From: Stenotrophomonas hibiscicola ATCC 19867
Lineage (GTDB): Bacteria > Pseudomonadota > Gammaproteobacteria > Xanthomonadales > Xanthomonadaceae
Length of the DNA: 64,000 bases
Reading direction: 5' to 3'
Assembly (NCBI RefSeq): GCF_000382065.1
Contig: NZ_KB907499.1
Span: 439,880-503,879 of the forward strand
The notes beneath the pieces were generated by a model that worked only from the letters and a program-made list of their open reading frames with translations, was not told the origin of the DNA and did no database searches. Each line of letters begins with the position of its first letter. Positions within the stretch are counted from its first letter, which is position 1. Shown here piece by piece: positions 51,101-59,537 of the stretch. The translations under genes and the position numbers were made by a program.

Positions 51101-51122
51101 AACGGCGCCCTTGGGCGCCGTT
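51101..51122 (+). terminator. Hairpin between the DUF2968 and DUF4124 genes
   Basis: AACGGCGCCC and GGGCGCCGTT pair perfectly around TT. The sequence GTCGTTTC follows. It is placed between convergent genes and fits an intrinsic terminator with a poor T-run. Confidence 0.65.
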
Positions 51123-51142
51123 GTCGTTTCTGGCACCTGGAT

Positions 51143-51529
51143 TCAACGGCACGCGTCATGCACCGCATCATCCAGCTGCCGCCGCTGTACGAAGTCCAGG
51201 CGCTTGGCCTGGGCGAGCGCCTTCCCGCGTTGCTGCCGCGCGTGCTCACAGGCGGCGGGATCGGTGCTGATGGGTATCAGAGCGGCCCGCGCACGCCCCT
51301 GCTGCACCACACGCGGACGGCTTGAGGCCGAGCTCGCTGGCTTGGCCACGGTCGCACCTGTCGAAGGCGGCTCCGGCGGCACCTCCCAGCGCCATTCCGC
51401 ACGCCCCTGGCACGGCGTCTGCTGGTAGACAGGATGCGGCCCGTCCACGCATTTGTAGACGTTGGTCCGGGCGTGCGCCGCTGTGGTCAGCAGCAGGCAC
51501 ACCCACAGGCTCCAGAACGCATTCGACAT
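51143..51529 (-). CDS. DUF4124 exported protein
   Basis: A 128-residue protein with a signal peptide (FWSLWVCLLLTTAAHA). The DUF4124 module is the segment VYKCVDGPHPVYQQTPCQG, with its two cysteines and 'Y...PC' turn. The basic C-terminal half (CEHARQQRGKALAQAKRLDFVQRRQLDDAVHDACR) probably forms helices with another cysteine pair. It is a periplasmic protein of unknown role, common in Xanthomonadaceae. It is divergent from the alpha/beta hydrolase gene. Confidence 0.8.
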   Translation of the reverse strand: MSNAFWSLWVCLLLTTAAHARTNVYKCVDGPHPVYQQTPCQGRAEWRWEVPPEPPSTGATVAKPASSASSRPRVVQQGRARAALIPISTDPAACEHARQQRGKALAQAKRLDFVQRRQLDDAVHDACR

Positions 51530-51715
51530 TGCAGGCTCCTCGACAGGGCAGCCGCCATCGTCAATGCCGGAACGGCTTCGTGCTAGAGCGGTATGCGTCA
51601 CATCCGGCGCAATCCAGCACAGCCGTGCAAGTCGCCGCTCTTGCGCTGCGCTGTACTGCCGGAGGCTCCGGCATCCACGCCGCGGCCGTCCCTCCCTTCC
51701 GCCAAGGAAACCACA

Positions 51716-52540
51716 ATGAGCAACTTCATCACCGTCGCCGACGGCGCCCGCATCTTCTACAAGGATTGGGGTACCGGCCAGCCGATCGTCTTCGCCCACG
51801 GCTGGCCGCTGTCGTCCGATGCCTGGGATCCGCAGATGCTGTTCATGGGCCAGAACGGCTTCCGCGTGGTCGCCCATGACCGTCGCAGCCACGGCCGCTC
51901 CAGCCAGACCTGGGACGGCAACAACATGGACACCTACGCCGATGACCTGGCTGCAGTGATCGAGACGCTGGACCTGAAGGATGCGATCCTGGTCGGCCAT
52001 TCGACCGGCGGCGGCGAAGTGGCCCACTACATCGGCCGCCACGGCAGCAAGCGCGTGGCCAAGGTGGTCCTGGTCGGCGCGGTGCCACCGCTGATGCTGA
52101 AGACCGATGCCAACCCGGCCGGCACGCCGCTGGAGGTGTTCGACGGCATCCGCAAGGGAACGGGCGGTGACCGCTCGCAGTTCTTCAAGGACCTGACCAC
52201 ACCGTTCTTCGGTGCCAACCGCGATGGCAATACCGTCACCGAGGGCATGCGTGATGCGTTCTGGCTGCAGGGCATGCTCGGTGGCGTCAAGGGCCAGTAC
52301 GACTGCGTGCACGAATTCTCGGAAGTGGACTACACCGAAGACCTGAAGAAGATCGACGTGCCGGCGCTGGTGGTACACGGCGATGACGACCAGATCGTGC
52401 CGTTCGATGCCTCGGCGAAGCTGTCCTCGCAGATCATCAAGGATGCCGAGCTGAAGGTGTACGCCGGCGCGCCGCATGGCCTGACCGTCACCCACGCCGA
52501 CCAGTTCAACGCCGACCTGCTGGCGTTCGCGCGCAAATGA
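51716..52540 (+). CDS. Alpha/beta hydrolase, non-haem chloroperoxidase-like
   Basis: A 274-residue alpha/beta hydrolase. The nucleophile is Ser96 in [12 protein letters not shown]. The acid is Asp in [10 protein letters not shown] and the catalytic histidine is in [32 protein letters not shown] supplies the oxyanion hole, and [11 protein letters not shown] is typical of cofactor-free haloperoxidases/esterases. It likely hydrolyses a carboxylic ester and may form peracids. No signal peptide, so cytosolic. AAGGA lies 7 bp ahead of the ATG. Confidence 0.85.
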   Translation: MSNFITVADGARIFYKDWGTGQPIVFAHGWPLSSDAWDPQMLFMGQNGFRVVAHDRRSHGRSSQTWDGNNMDTYADDLAAVIETLDLKDAILVGHSTGGGEVAHYIGRHGSKRVAKVVLVGAVPPLMLKTDANPAGTPLEVFDGIRKGTGGDRSQFFKDLTTPFFGANRDGNTVTEGMRDAFWLQGMLGGVKGQYDCVHEFSEVDYTEDLKKIDVPALVVHGDDDQIVPFDASAKLSSQIIKDAELKVYAGAPHGLTVTHADQFNADLLAFARK

Positions 52541-52580
52541 TGTCCCGCGGCGGCGCTGCACCGGCGCTGCCGCTCCTTCG

Positions 52581-52654
52581 GTAGTGCCGGCCGCTGGCCG
52601 GCAACCCGATCATCCATCGTGATCACGCGGAGCCGGCCAGCGGCCGGCTCTGCC
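52581..52654. repeat. SMAG inverted pair
   Basis: GTAGTGCCGGCCGCTGGCCG at 52,581 is followed by an inverted copy (GAGCCGGCCAGCGGCCGGCT) at 52,630. It lies between convergent genes. Confidence 0.85.
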
Positions 52655-52663
52655 ACCTGCGGG

Positions 52664-54310
52664 TCAGATGTCGGTGTGGTGATGCGGCACGGCGGCAGGC
52701 AGCGGGTCATGCCCTCCCACGAAGTGACGCACCACGGGGGCGCGCTCGCCGCGATGCAGCTCCCGCAGCACTTCCTGGATGGCCTTGTCATCCGCGGTGA
52801 TGCGCTCGTGCTGGCGCAGGTGCTCCAGCCACGACGGGGTCACGAAATACTCCAGGTGGATGCCCGGGCTGGCCACGTCCTCGACGACACCCCAGACCAC
52901 CGCACCGTCGCGGCGACGGATCGTGCCCAGCGCGCGCATCTGCGCCTGGAACTTGGCACGGTCAGCATCGTCGATGCGGTACTCGATGGTAACCAGCACC
53001 GGCCCCCGATCATTCGACACCGGCACCGACAGTTCCGGCGCCGGCCAGTGCCCGGCCGGACGCAGGTTCAGATCCTCGGTGCCAGCAATGCGCACGCGCC
53101 ACACCAGCAATCCGCCGATCACCGCACCTGCGGCAGCCACCAGCAACGCCAGCTCCGGCGACGTACGCTGTGCGAGCGCGCCCCAGCTCAGGCCGCCGGC
53201 GGCCATGCCGGCAGAGAACACCATGATGTACAGCGCCAGCGCACGCGCACGTACCCATGCCGGAACCGCAGTCTGCGCAGCGATCTGCAGCGACGACAGC
53301 ACGGTGATCCACGCAAATCCATTGACCAGCATCACCGCCGGAAGCACGTACCAGCTGCGGGTCAGCGCCAGCCCGACCAGGCTCAGGGCCAGCGACAAGG
53401 TCGCCAGCAGTACCAACAGGTCACGATCCAGTTGCGCACGCAGCTTCGGCAGCAGCAGCGCACCGCCCACTGCGCCGATGCCGATGCAGCCCAGCAGCAT
53501 GCCGTACTGCCCCGCCCCGCCATGCATCTGCCCACGCACCACCACCGGCAACAGCGCGTTCATCGCCGCGGCAAAGAAGAAGAAGCCGACCGACTTGATC
53601 AGCACCGCCTGCAGCCGCCCGGCGCGGCTGGCGTAACGCAGGCCCGCCTTCAAGCCGGCACCGAAACCTTCCGGTGGCAGGCTGGACTGCTTGGGATCAC
53701 GCGTCCAGCCCCACACCACGAACAGCATCGCGGCGAAGGTGATGGCGTTGAAGCCGAATGCCCACACCGCACCCAGCTGCGCCACGATCACGCCACCAAT
53801 GGCCGGGCCGATCGAGCGCGCGATGTTGATGCCGATCGAGTTCAGCGCCACCGCCGAGGCCAGCATCGGCTGGGGTACCAGCTCGGAGACAATGGCGGCC
53901 TGCGCGGGCATTGCCATCGCCGCACCACAGCCCATGCAGAAGGTCAGCAGCACCAGCAACTGCGGGGTCAGCAGGTCCATCGCGGTCAACGCGGCCATCG
54001 CTGCGGCCACCAGCAGCATCCAGCCCTGGGTCGCCAGCAGGTACTTCCGGCGATCGACAATGTCGGCCAGGGTGCCGGCAGCGAGCGCCAGCAGCACGAT
54101 CGGCACCGTGGTGGCCGATTGCACCAGGGCCACCATCAACGGCGAACCGGTGCGTTCGGCCATCACCCAGGCGGCGGCTACATCATTGACCCAGGTGCCG
54201 ATGTTGCTGGCCAGGATTGCCAGCCAGATCGAACGGAACATCTGGATCTTCAGCGGGGACCAGGCGCCTGCGGCCTGTGTGGAGTGTTGCGACGCGGTTG
54301 CGTTCACCAT
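52664..54310 (-). CDS. MFS exporter (MFS_3/EntS-like) with C-terminal soluble domain
   Basis: A 548-residue transporter starting at MVNATASQHS (an ATG two codons earlier is possible). About 12 membrane helices include NIGTWVNDVAAAWVMAERTGSPLMVALVQSATTVPIVLLALAAGTLADIVDRRKYL, the MFS_3 opening. The last 130 residues (VLVTIEYRIDDADRAKFQAQMRALGTIRRRDGAVVWGVVED...) are soluble, as in other MFS_3 proteins. It should export a small molecule. It overlaps the porin gene by 7 bp and ends a seven-gene operon. Confidence 0.85.
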   Translation of the reverse strand: MVNATASQHSTQAAGAWSPLKIQMFRSIWLAILASNIGTWVNDVAAAWVMAERTGSPLMVALVQSATTVPIVLLALAAGTLADIVDRRKYLLATQGWMLLVAAAMAALTAMDLLTPQLLVLLTFCMGCGAAMAMPAQAAIVSELVPQPMLASAVALNSIGINIARSIGPAIGGVIVAQLGAVWAFGFNAITFAAMLFVVWGWTRDPKQSSLPPEGFGAGLKAGLRYASRAGRLQAVLIKSVGFFFFAAAMNALLPVVVRGQMHGGAGQYGMLLGCIGIGAVGGALLLPKLRAQLDRDLLVLLATLSLALSLVGLALTRSWYVLPAVMLVNGFAWITVLSSLQIAAQTAVPAWVRARALALYIMVFSAGMAAGGLSWGALAQRTSPELALLVAAAGAVIGGLLVWRVRIAGTEDLNLRPAGHWPAPELSVPVSNDRGPVLVTIEYRIDDADRAKFQAQMRALGTIRRRDGAVVWGVVEDVASPGIHLEYFVTPSWLEHLRQHERITADDKAIQEVLRELHRGERAPVVRHFVGGHDPLPAAVPHHHTDI

Positions 54311-55587
54311 TGCCATGCTCCAACGATCGAGGCGAACAGCGTGTCCTGGCCTCCGGCCTGCTTCAGTGCAGGACCGGCGTCGACCCAGGCCAGCTGCAGC
54401 TGCCATTGCCAGTGTTTGCTGGCCTGCCAGCGGGTTTCAGATTTGTACTGGGTGCCGATGCGGCGCGCGCCACCGGCGCTCCCCGGCAACGCCAGCAGCG
54501 GTGCCGGTGTGGTGTAGACCGCATCGGCACGACGCTGCTTCCACGCCATCTGTACGCCCAGTTCCGTGGTCACCGCATGATGCAGGCGCAGGGTCAGGGT
54601 CGGTTGCAGGTCCATCAGGTTGGCCGGGGCCAGCAGGCTGGCCTCGCTGAAGTAGGCCGATTTAGGGAACAGTGCATTGAAGGTTCCCAGGCGGCCGTCA
54701 TGCAGCTTGCCGTCGCCACTGGCGATATCCGCCTTCAGCCCCAGCCTCGGTTGCAGCGGCCGCTCGGTCCAGCGCCAGCCCGTGTCGGTCGCCAGCGTCC
54801 AGGCACGGACGTCGAGTGGGCCGGTGGCGGCACGCAGTTCACCGCCCTGCGCCACCAGCTCACTGTTCCAGTCCAGCAGACCTGACTGGCCGAACCAGCG
54901 CGCACCGAGTGTCTGCCGGCGCTCGGTTCCCGAGCCCGCCGCAAAGCGCGCACCGTCGCGACGATAGTCCAGCAGGTACAGATCCCACTGTCCCACGCCC
55001 TGCCCGCGTGCCGCGGTGGCATAGGCACCCCACAGGTGCGCACCGTGTTCGCTGCGATCATCAAAGGCACCCGGCCGGTTCTCGACCGGCCGCAGGGCCA
55101 TCAGGTCAAGCGTGCCGAGCCGCCCCTCCCAGCCCAGGCGCGCACCATCGAAGGCCAGGCGGATGTTCGGCCCATCGCGTACCGACAACAGCCGCGAGCT
55201 GCCATAGCCGGCTTCCTGCCGGCCGAGCTGCACATGGAAGCCACCGCGCTGCCAGCGCCAGTACGCCTGCTGCACGTCCAAGGCACCACGGTCGGTGCGG
55301 CCCGGGCCGCCTGCCTTGCCATTCTCGGCATGCACGCCCAGCTGCAGTTTTGCCTGCCAGGTGTCCTCCACATAGGTGGCCGACGCCAGTGCGCGCAGCA
55401 GGCCATAGCCATCTTCGCTGCCGCCGATACCGAACCGGGTCGGGTCGTAGTACAGGCCACGCAGGCGCAGCGATGCGTCCAGCTGCAGCTCGCCGTTGCC
55501 CGCGTCGCTGCAGCGGCCGCCCTCGCAGGCCAGCGCCAGCGAGGGCACGGACAGTAGCGCCAGGCTCAGAACGCGAAGCACGAGCAT
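54304..55587 (-). CDS. Alginate-export-family outer-membrane porin
   Basis: A 427-residue beta-barrel with a signal peptide (VLSLALLSVPSLALA). The body is alternating strands rich in aromatic and charged residues: RLRGLYYDPTRFG, QQAYWRWQRGGFHVQLGRQEAGYGSSRLLSVRDGPNIRLAFDGARLGWEG. The final strand ends FASIVGAWQW. It fits the alginate export (AlgE-type) family, but no alginate genes are present, so it more likely admits or releases an anionic small molecule. It overlaps both neighbours in the operon. Confidence 0.82.
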   Translation of the reverse strand: MLVLRVLSLALLSVPSLALACEGGRCSDAGNGELQLDASLRLRGLYYDPTRFGIGGSEDGYGLLRALASATYVEDTWQAKLQLGVHAENGKAGGPGRTDRGALDVQQAYWRWQRGGFHVQLGRQEAGYGSSRLLSVRDGPNIRLAFDGARLGWEGRLGTLDLMALRPVENRPGAFDDRSEHGAHLWGAYATAARGQGVGQWDLYLLDYRRDGARFAAGSGTERRQTLGARWFGQSGLLDWNSELVAQGGELRAATGPLDVRAWTLATDTGWRWTERPLQPRLGLKADIASGDGKLHDGRLGTFNALFPKSAYFSEASLLAPANLMDLQPTLTLRLHHAVTTELGVQMAWKQRRADAVYTTPAPLLALPGSAGGARRIGTQYKSETRWQASKHWQWQLQLAWVDAGPALKQAGGQDTLFASIVGAWQW

Positions 55588-57536
55588 CCCATCGCGCCCC
55601 AGAACCCGGCCAGGTCATCGGTCGGCGCCGCGTGATGCGCGGCATGACCGTGAGCACCATGCGTACTGCAGGCCACACCGTGATGGTGGCGATGGGCAGC
55701 GGCCAATCCGGTGGCGGCACCACCAACGTGGTAACCACCGAACCGGTTGACCGGCGACCAGTCCGGCATCGCCGGCGGCAGCTGCGGCGCCAGCCCAGCA
55801 TAATCGCCGTCGGCGTGCACGATGCGCCCGCCGACCACGGTCAGCATGCTGGTGATGTCGGCGATCTGCGCGTCGTGGACGCGGAAGAAATCGGCCGAGA
55901 GCAGGATGAAGTCGGCCAGCTGACCAACCTTCAATGTCCCCTTCACTGCTTCGTCGCCGGAGAACCAGGCGCTGCCCTGGGTCCACAGGCGCAGCGCCTG
56001 CTCGCGTTCGAGCAGGTTTTCCTCGCCATACAGGGCCAACCCGCCCACGGTGCGCCCGGTCACCAGCCAGGACAACGCCACCCACGGGTTGTAGCTGGCC
56101 ACGCGGGTGGCGTCGGTGCCTGCGCCCACCGGCACGCCCTCGGCCAACATGCGCTTGACCGGCGGCGTGTGCCGTGCCGCCTGCACGCCGTAGCGCTCGA
56201 CGAAGGCTTCGCCCTGGTAGGCCATGCGGTGCTGCACGGCGATACCCCCACCCAGCGCGCGGATGCGCTCGATATTGCGCGGAGTGATGGTCTCGGCGTG
56301 GTCGATGAACCAGTGCAGGCCATCGAATGGCACCTCGCGGTTGACCTGTTCGTATACATCCAGGATGCGGGTGATGCTCTCGTCGTAGGTGGCGTGGATG
56401 CGGAACGGCCAGCGCTTCTCGACCAGCAGCTTCACCACGTCGTGCAGTTCGGGCTCCAGCTCCGGCGGCAGTTCCGGGCGCGGCTCGTTGAACAGTTCGA
56501 AGTCGGCGGCGGAGAACACCAGCATCTCGCCCGCGCCGTTGTGGCGCAGCAGGTCATCGCCCTGGCGCGGCTGCAGGATCTCGCTCCAGCCACGGAAGTC
56601 ATCCACTTCCCTGCCCTTGTTCTGGGTGAACAGGTTGTAGGCGATGCGCACCGTCAGCTGGTCATCGCGATGCAGCTGCTCGATGACCTGGTAGTCCTCG
56701 GGGTAGTTCTGGAAGCCACCGCCGGCGTCGATCACCGAGGTGATGCCAAGCCGGTTCAGTTCGCGCATGAAGTGGCGCGTCGAGTTGGCCTGGTACTCGA
56801 TCGGCAGGCGCGGGCCCTTGGCCAGCGTCGCGTAGAGGATCAGCGCATTCGGCTTGGCCAGCAGCAGCCCGGTCGGGTTGCCCAGCGAATCGCGCACGAT
56901 CTGGCCACCCGGCGGATCCGGTGTGTCCTTGCTGTAGCCGCACGCACGCAGCGCGGCGCGGTTGAGCAGCGCGCGGTCGTACAGGTGCAGCAGGAACACC
57001 GGCGTATCCGACGCGATGTCGTTGAGCTCCTGCAGCGTCGGCAGTCGCTTCTCGTTGAACTGTGCGGCGGTGAAGCCACCGACCACGCGCACCCACTGCG
57101 GTGCAGGGGTGCGGTCGACCTGGGCCTTCAACATGTCCAGGGCGTCGCCCAGCGAACGCAGGCCGTCCCAGCGCAGTTCAAGGTTGTAGTTCAGGCCACC
57201 ACGGATCAGGTGGGTATGGCTGTCGTTGAGGCCGGGCAGCAGGCGCCTGCCCTGCGCGTCGATCAGCGTCGCTTCATTGCCCCAGCCGCGCATGATCTCC
57301 TCGTCGCTGCCGACGGCGACGATGCGGCCCTCCTGCACGGCCAGTGCCTGGGCGTGCGGCTGCTGAGGGTCGAGGGTGGTGATGCGGGCATTGCGGATGA
57401 CCAGGGTGCTCATGCGACGCTCCTTGGAAGTGGAATCGAGTGCGGCAGCGGCACGACCGGCCAGGCCGAGCGCAACCGCGGCGCCGCTGGCCAGCATCAC
57501 GGTGCGGCGGCCGTGGTCGAGGGGATCGTGACTCAT
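55566..57536 (-). CDS. Amidohydrolase (YtcJ-like), Tat-type leader
   Basis: A 656-residue metal hydrolase of the Amidohydro_3 type. Signatures: RRLLPGLNDSHTHLIRGG (first metal histidines), FRIHATYDESITRILD, FIDHAETITPRNIERI, and GVPVGAGTDATRVASYNPW (last metal Asp). Residues 1-41 include HGRRTVMLASGAAVALGLAG, a twin-arginine-type leader. A perfect AAGGAG lies before an internal ATG at 57,413, which would give a leaderless 615-residue form. The C-terminus is His/Cys-rich (HRHHHGVACSTHGAHGHAAHH... GCSCFAF). It likely hydrolyses a C-N bond in an unknown substrate. Confidence 0.87.
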   Translation of the reverse strand: MSHDPLDHGRRTVMLASGAAVALGLAGRAAAALDSTSKERRMSTLVIRNARITTLDPQQPHAQALAVQEGRIVAVGSDEEIMRGWGNEATLIDAQGRRLLPGLNDSHTHLIRGGLNYNLELRWDGLRSLGDALDMLKAQVDRTPAPQWVRVVGGFTAAQFNEKRLPTLQELNDIASDTPVFLLHLYDRALLNRAALRACGYSKDTPDPPGGQIVRDSLGNPTGLLLAKPNALILYATLAKGPRLPIEYQANSTRHFMRELNRLGITSVIDAGGGFQNYPEDYQVIEQLHRDDQLTVRIAYNLFTQNKGREVDDFRGWSEILQPRQGDDLLRHNGAGEMLVFSAADFELFNEPRPELPPELEPELHDVVKLLVEKRWPFRIHATYDESITRILDVYEQVNREVPFDGLHWFIDHAETITPRNIERIRALGGGIAVQHRMAYQGEAFVERYGVQAARHTPPVKRMLAEGVPVGAGTDATRVASYNPWVALSWLVTGRTVGGLALYGEENLLEREQALRLWTQGSAWFSGDEAVKGTLKVGQLADFILLSADFFRVHDAQIADITSMLTVVGGRIVHADGDYAGLAPQLPPAMPDWSPVNRFGGYHVGGAATGLAAAHRHHHGVACSTHGAHGHAAHHAAPTDDLAGFWGAMGCSCFAF

Positions 57537-57958
57537 GCGAGGTCTCCCGGAAGGCGATGGACGTCCAGTGCCCAGGTGCCGGGCCCGGCCAGCGCGATGG
57601 CCAGCAGTACCGTGGTCCACATCAACGGGTACTCACTGCCACCGCGCATCCAGAACCAGCCCCTGGGCAGGGCCAACAGCACGGTGAAGCCGATGAAGGC
57701 GGCCGCTGCAAGCGCGGCAATGCGGGTCTGCCATCCCAGCAGCACGGCCAGCCCGGACAGCACCTGCGACAGGGCCAACAGCAGCGGCAACGGCGCCACT
57801 GCCGGCAGCCCGAAACCGCGCAGCTCGGTGGCGAAGCCGGCCAGCCCCGGTCCGCCGAACCAGCCAAACAGCTTGCCCAGCGCGTGCGGCAGCAGGAAGC
57901 CTCCTGCCGCCACGCGCAGCATCAGCAGGGCCAGGTCAAGGCCATGGCCGGCCAGCAT
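57533..57958 (-). CDS. DoxX-family membrane protein
   Basis: A 141-residue protein with four membrane helices. DoxX hallmarks are LLMLRVAAGGFLLPHALGKLFGWFGGPG, LPLLLALSQVLSGLAVLLGWQTRIAALAAAAFIG and the ending GPGTWALDVHRL. Family members are linked to quinone-coupled oxidation and to thiol-stress complexes. It overlaps the amidohydrolase start by four bases (ATGA) and follows the isochorismatase-type gene by 2 bp, so it belongs to the operon. Confidence 0.85.
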   Translation of the reverse strand: MLAGHGLDLALLMLRVAAGGFLLPHALGKLFGWFGGPGLAGFATELRGFGLPAVAPLPLLLALSQVLSGLAVLLGWQTRIAALAAAAFIGFTVLLALPRGWFWMRGGSEYPLMWTTVLLAIALAGPGTWALDVHRLPGDLA

Positions 57959-57960
57959 GC

Positions 57961-58617
57961 TCAGTGCCCGCCTTCCTGCGCGCCGAACATGCGCTTGGCA
58001 TACTGGATGCCGATGCCGTAGCCGCCGGCGTGGTCGCGGGCGATGCCGGTGGTCAGGTCGTAGGTTTCACCCCGCGCCCAGTCGCGCTGCAGCTCGAGCA
58101 GGTACTGCACGCTGGTCATCGGAACCGCGCCGGCCTGCACCATGCGGGTGATCGCACGCTCGTGCGCTTCTTCGCTGACATCGCCACAGGCATCGGTGAT
58201 CACGTAGACCTCGAAGCCCTGCGCCAGCGCAGACAGCGCCGGACCCACGATGCAGACACTGGTCCATAGGCCGGCAAGCACCAGCCGACGCTTGCCGATG
58301 CGGTTGATCTCGTCTATCACCGGCCGGTCTTCCCAGGTATTCATCGACGTGCGGTCGAACACCGGCTGGCCGGGGAAGATCTGCGGCAGTTCCGGGAACA
58401 TCGGCCCGGAGAACGACGCTTCGGCGACCGTGGTCAGCACCACCGGCACCTTGAACCCCTTGGCGCCCTTGCTGATCAGCGACACGTTGTTGCGCAGCGT
58501 GGAGATATCGATGGTGTGGGTGGCGAACGCCATCTGTGACTGGAAGTCGATCAGCACCAGGGCATGGTCGGTGGGCGACAGCAGGGCCGGGGCGGGCGTG
58601 GCGGTGGCATGGGTCAT
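57961..58617 (-). CDS. Isochorismatase-family cysteine hydrolase
   Basis: A 218-residue hydrolase of the isochorismatase/nicotinamidase fold. Catalytic residues: Asp24 in LVLIDFQSQM, a lysine/arginine segment (GKRRLVLAG) and the nucleophile Cys in GLWTSVCIVGPAL. The sequence resembles E. coli YcaC. It has no signal peptide. It should hydrolyse an amide or ester and may take the product of the amidohydrolase. It overlaps the AraC gene by four bases. Confidence 0.87.
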   Translation of the reverse strand: MTHATATPAPALLSPTDHALVLIDFQSQMAFATHTIDISTLRNNVSLISKGAKGFKVPVVLTTVAEASFSGPMFPELPQIFPGQPVFDRTSMNTWEDRPVIDEINRIGKRRLVLAGLWTSVCIVGPALSALAQGFEVYVITDACGDVSEEAHERAITRMVQAGAVPMTSVQYLLELQRDWARGETYDLTTGIARDHAGGYGIGIQYAKRMFGAQEGGH

Positions 58618-59057
58618 GGATGGACTCCGTTGGAAACACGATCAAGGGGAAGCGACAGGGCGGCATCGCCGGCCAGGTACTGGCCGGGGCTGCAGCCGGT
58701 CTCCGCGCGGAAGCTGCGGACGAAGTGGCTCTGGTCGAAGAAGCCCAGCTGCTGGGCCAGGCACGCCATCGGCAACTGCGCGCCAGGCAGCAGCTGGCGT
58801 GCGCGTTCGATGCGGCGACGGCGCACATAGCGCAGCGGGCTGGCGCCGGTGCCGCTACGGAACAGGCGCACAAGGTGGAAGCGGCTGACGCAGGCGACGG
58901 CCGCCAGTTCGGTGACCCGCAGCGGCTGCGACAGATGCTCATCGACATAGCGCAGGGCGCGCTGCAGTGCGGCGGCCTGCTGCGGTGCCAGTGGCGCGGC
59001 GGGCGGATCGGGCGGAGTGACGGTGACCATGCGGGGCGCCGCGAGGGGGTGCCCCAT
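58614..59057 (-). CDS. AraC-type DNA-binding protein lacking a ligand domain
   Basis: A 147-residue protein consisting almost wholly of an AraC DNA-binding domain: LRYVDEHLSQPLRVTELAAVACVSRFHLVRLFRSGTGASPLRYVRRRRIERARQLL and MACLAQQLGFFDQSHFVRSFRAETGCSPGQYL. No N-terminal sensing domain is present, so activity may be set by expression level (as in SoxS/MarA). An internal Met at about residue 10 is an alternative start. It precedes and overlaps the hydrolase gene and may regulate the operon. Confidence 0.83.
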   Translation of the reverse strand: MGHPLAAPRMVTVTPPDPPAAPLAPQQAAALQRALRYVDEHLSQPLRVTELAAVACVSRFHLVRLFRSGTGASPLRYVRRRRIERARQLLPGAQLPMACLAQQLGFFDQSHFVRSFRAETGCSPGQYLAGDAALSLPLDRVSNGVHP

Positions 59058-59107
59058 GGTGCGTGGCCGTTGCGCGATGCCCTACCCCCGTCGGTCGAGG
59101 CCGGCAC

Positions 59108-59440
59108 CTACCCGAATGGGGGAGGCCGACGGCCGAGCAGGCGGCGCCCGAACAGGCACGCGTCCAGTGAATAAGCCCCCGGCCCCACAAGCAGCAGCGC
59201 CGGCGGCAGTGCCACCAGTGGCCAGGGCGCCTGCTGCGCGAACAGGCCCACGGCCGCCGTGAGCGCTGCCAGTGGCGTCAACATACCCAGTGCAAGCATG
59301 GCCGCTGCAAGCAGGCACAGCGCCGACCACCCACTGCCCTGAGCATCCGGCGCGCACAGCGCGGCGGTCACGCACAGCCGGAACCACAGCAGGCCGATGC
59401 CCGGCCCCCGATCAGGGAACATCACGAACAGGCGCTGCAT
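59108..59440 (-). CDS. DoxX-like small membrane protein
   Basis: A 110-residue membrane protein (MQRLFVMFPDRGPGIGLLWFRL...). Three to four hydrophobic segments (FRLCVTAALCAP, ALCLLAAAMLALGMLTPLAALTAAVGLFA, LVALPPALLLVG) end in GPGAYSLDACLFG, the ending typical of DoxX-like proteins. The start is uncertain: an upstream ATG at 59,491 would add 17 residues without clear value. It is the first gene of the minus-strand operon, 50 bp before the AraC gene, and divergent from the sensor kinase. Confidence 0.7.
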   Translation of the reverse strand: MQRLFVMFPDRGPGIGLLWFRLCVTAALCAPDAQGSGWSALCLLAAAMLALGMLTPLAALTAAVGLFAQQAPWPLVALPPALLLVGPGAYSLDACLFGRRLLGRRPPPFG

Positions 59441-59493
59441 GGCCAGGTTCCAGGAGGAGATGCCGGCGTGATAGCCGACCGCAGCGGCCACCG

Positions 59494-59509
59494 CCTACCC
59501 CGTTCGGGT
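59494..59509. promoter_or_regulatory. CCTACCC motif in the divergent promoter region
   Basis: CCTACCCCGTTCGGGT lies between the DoxX-like gene and the sensor kinase. Related copies are CCTACCCCCGTCGGTC (59,081-59,096) and CCTACCCGAATGGGGG (59,107-59,122), both near the AraC gene start. The repeated motif suggests binding by a shared regulator. Confidence 0.5.
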
Positions 59510-59537
59510 CACCCCGGGCTGCCCCACACCTGCCAGA

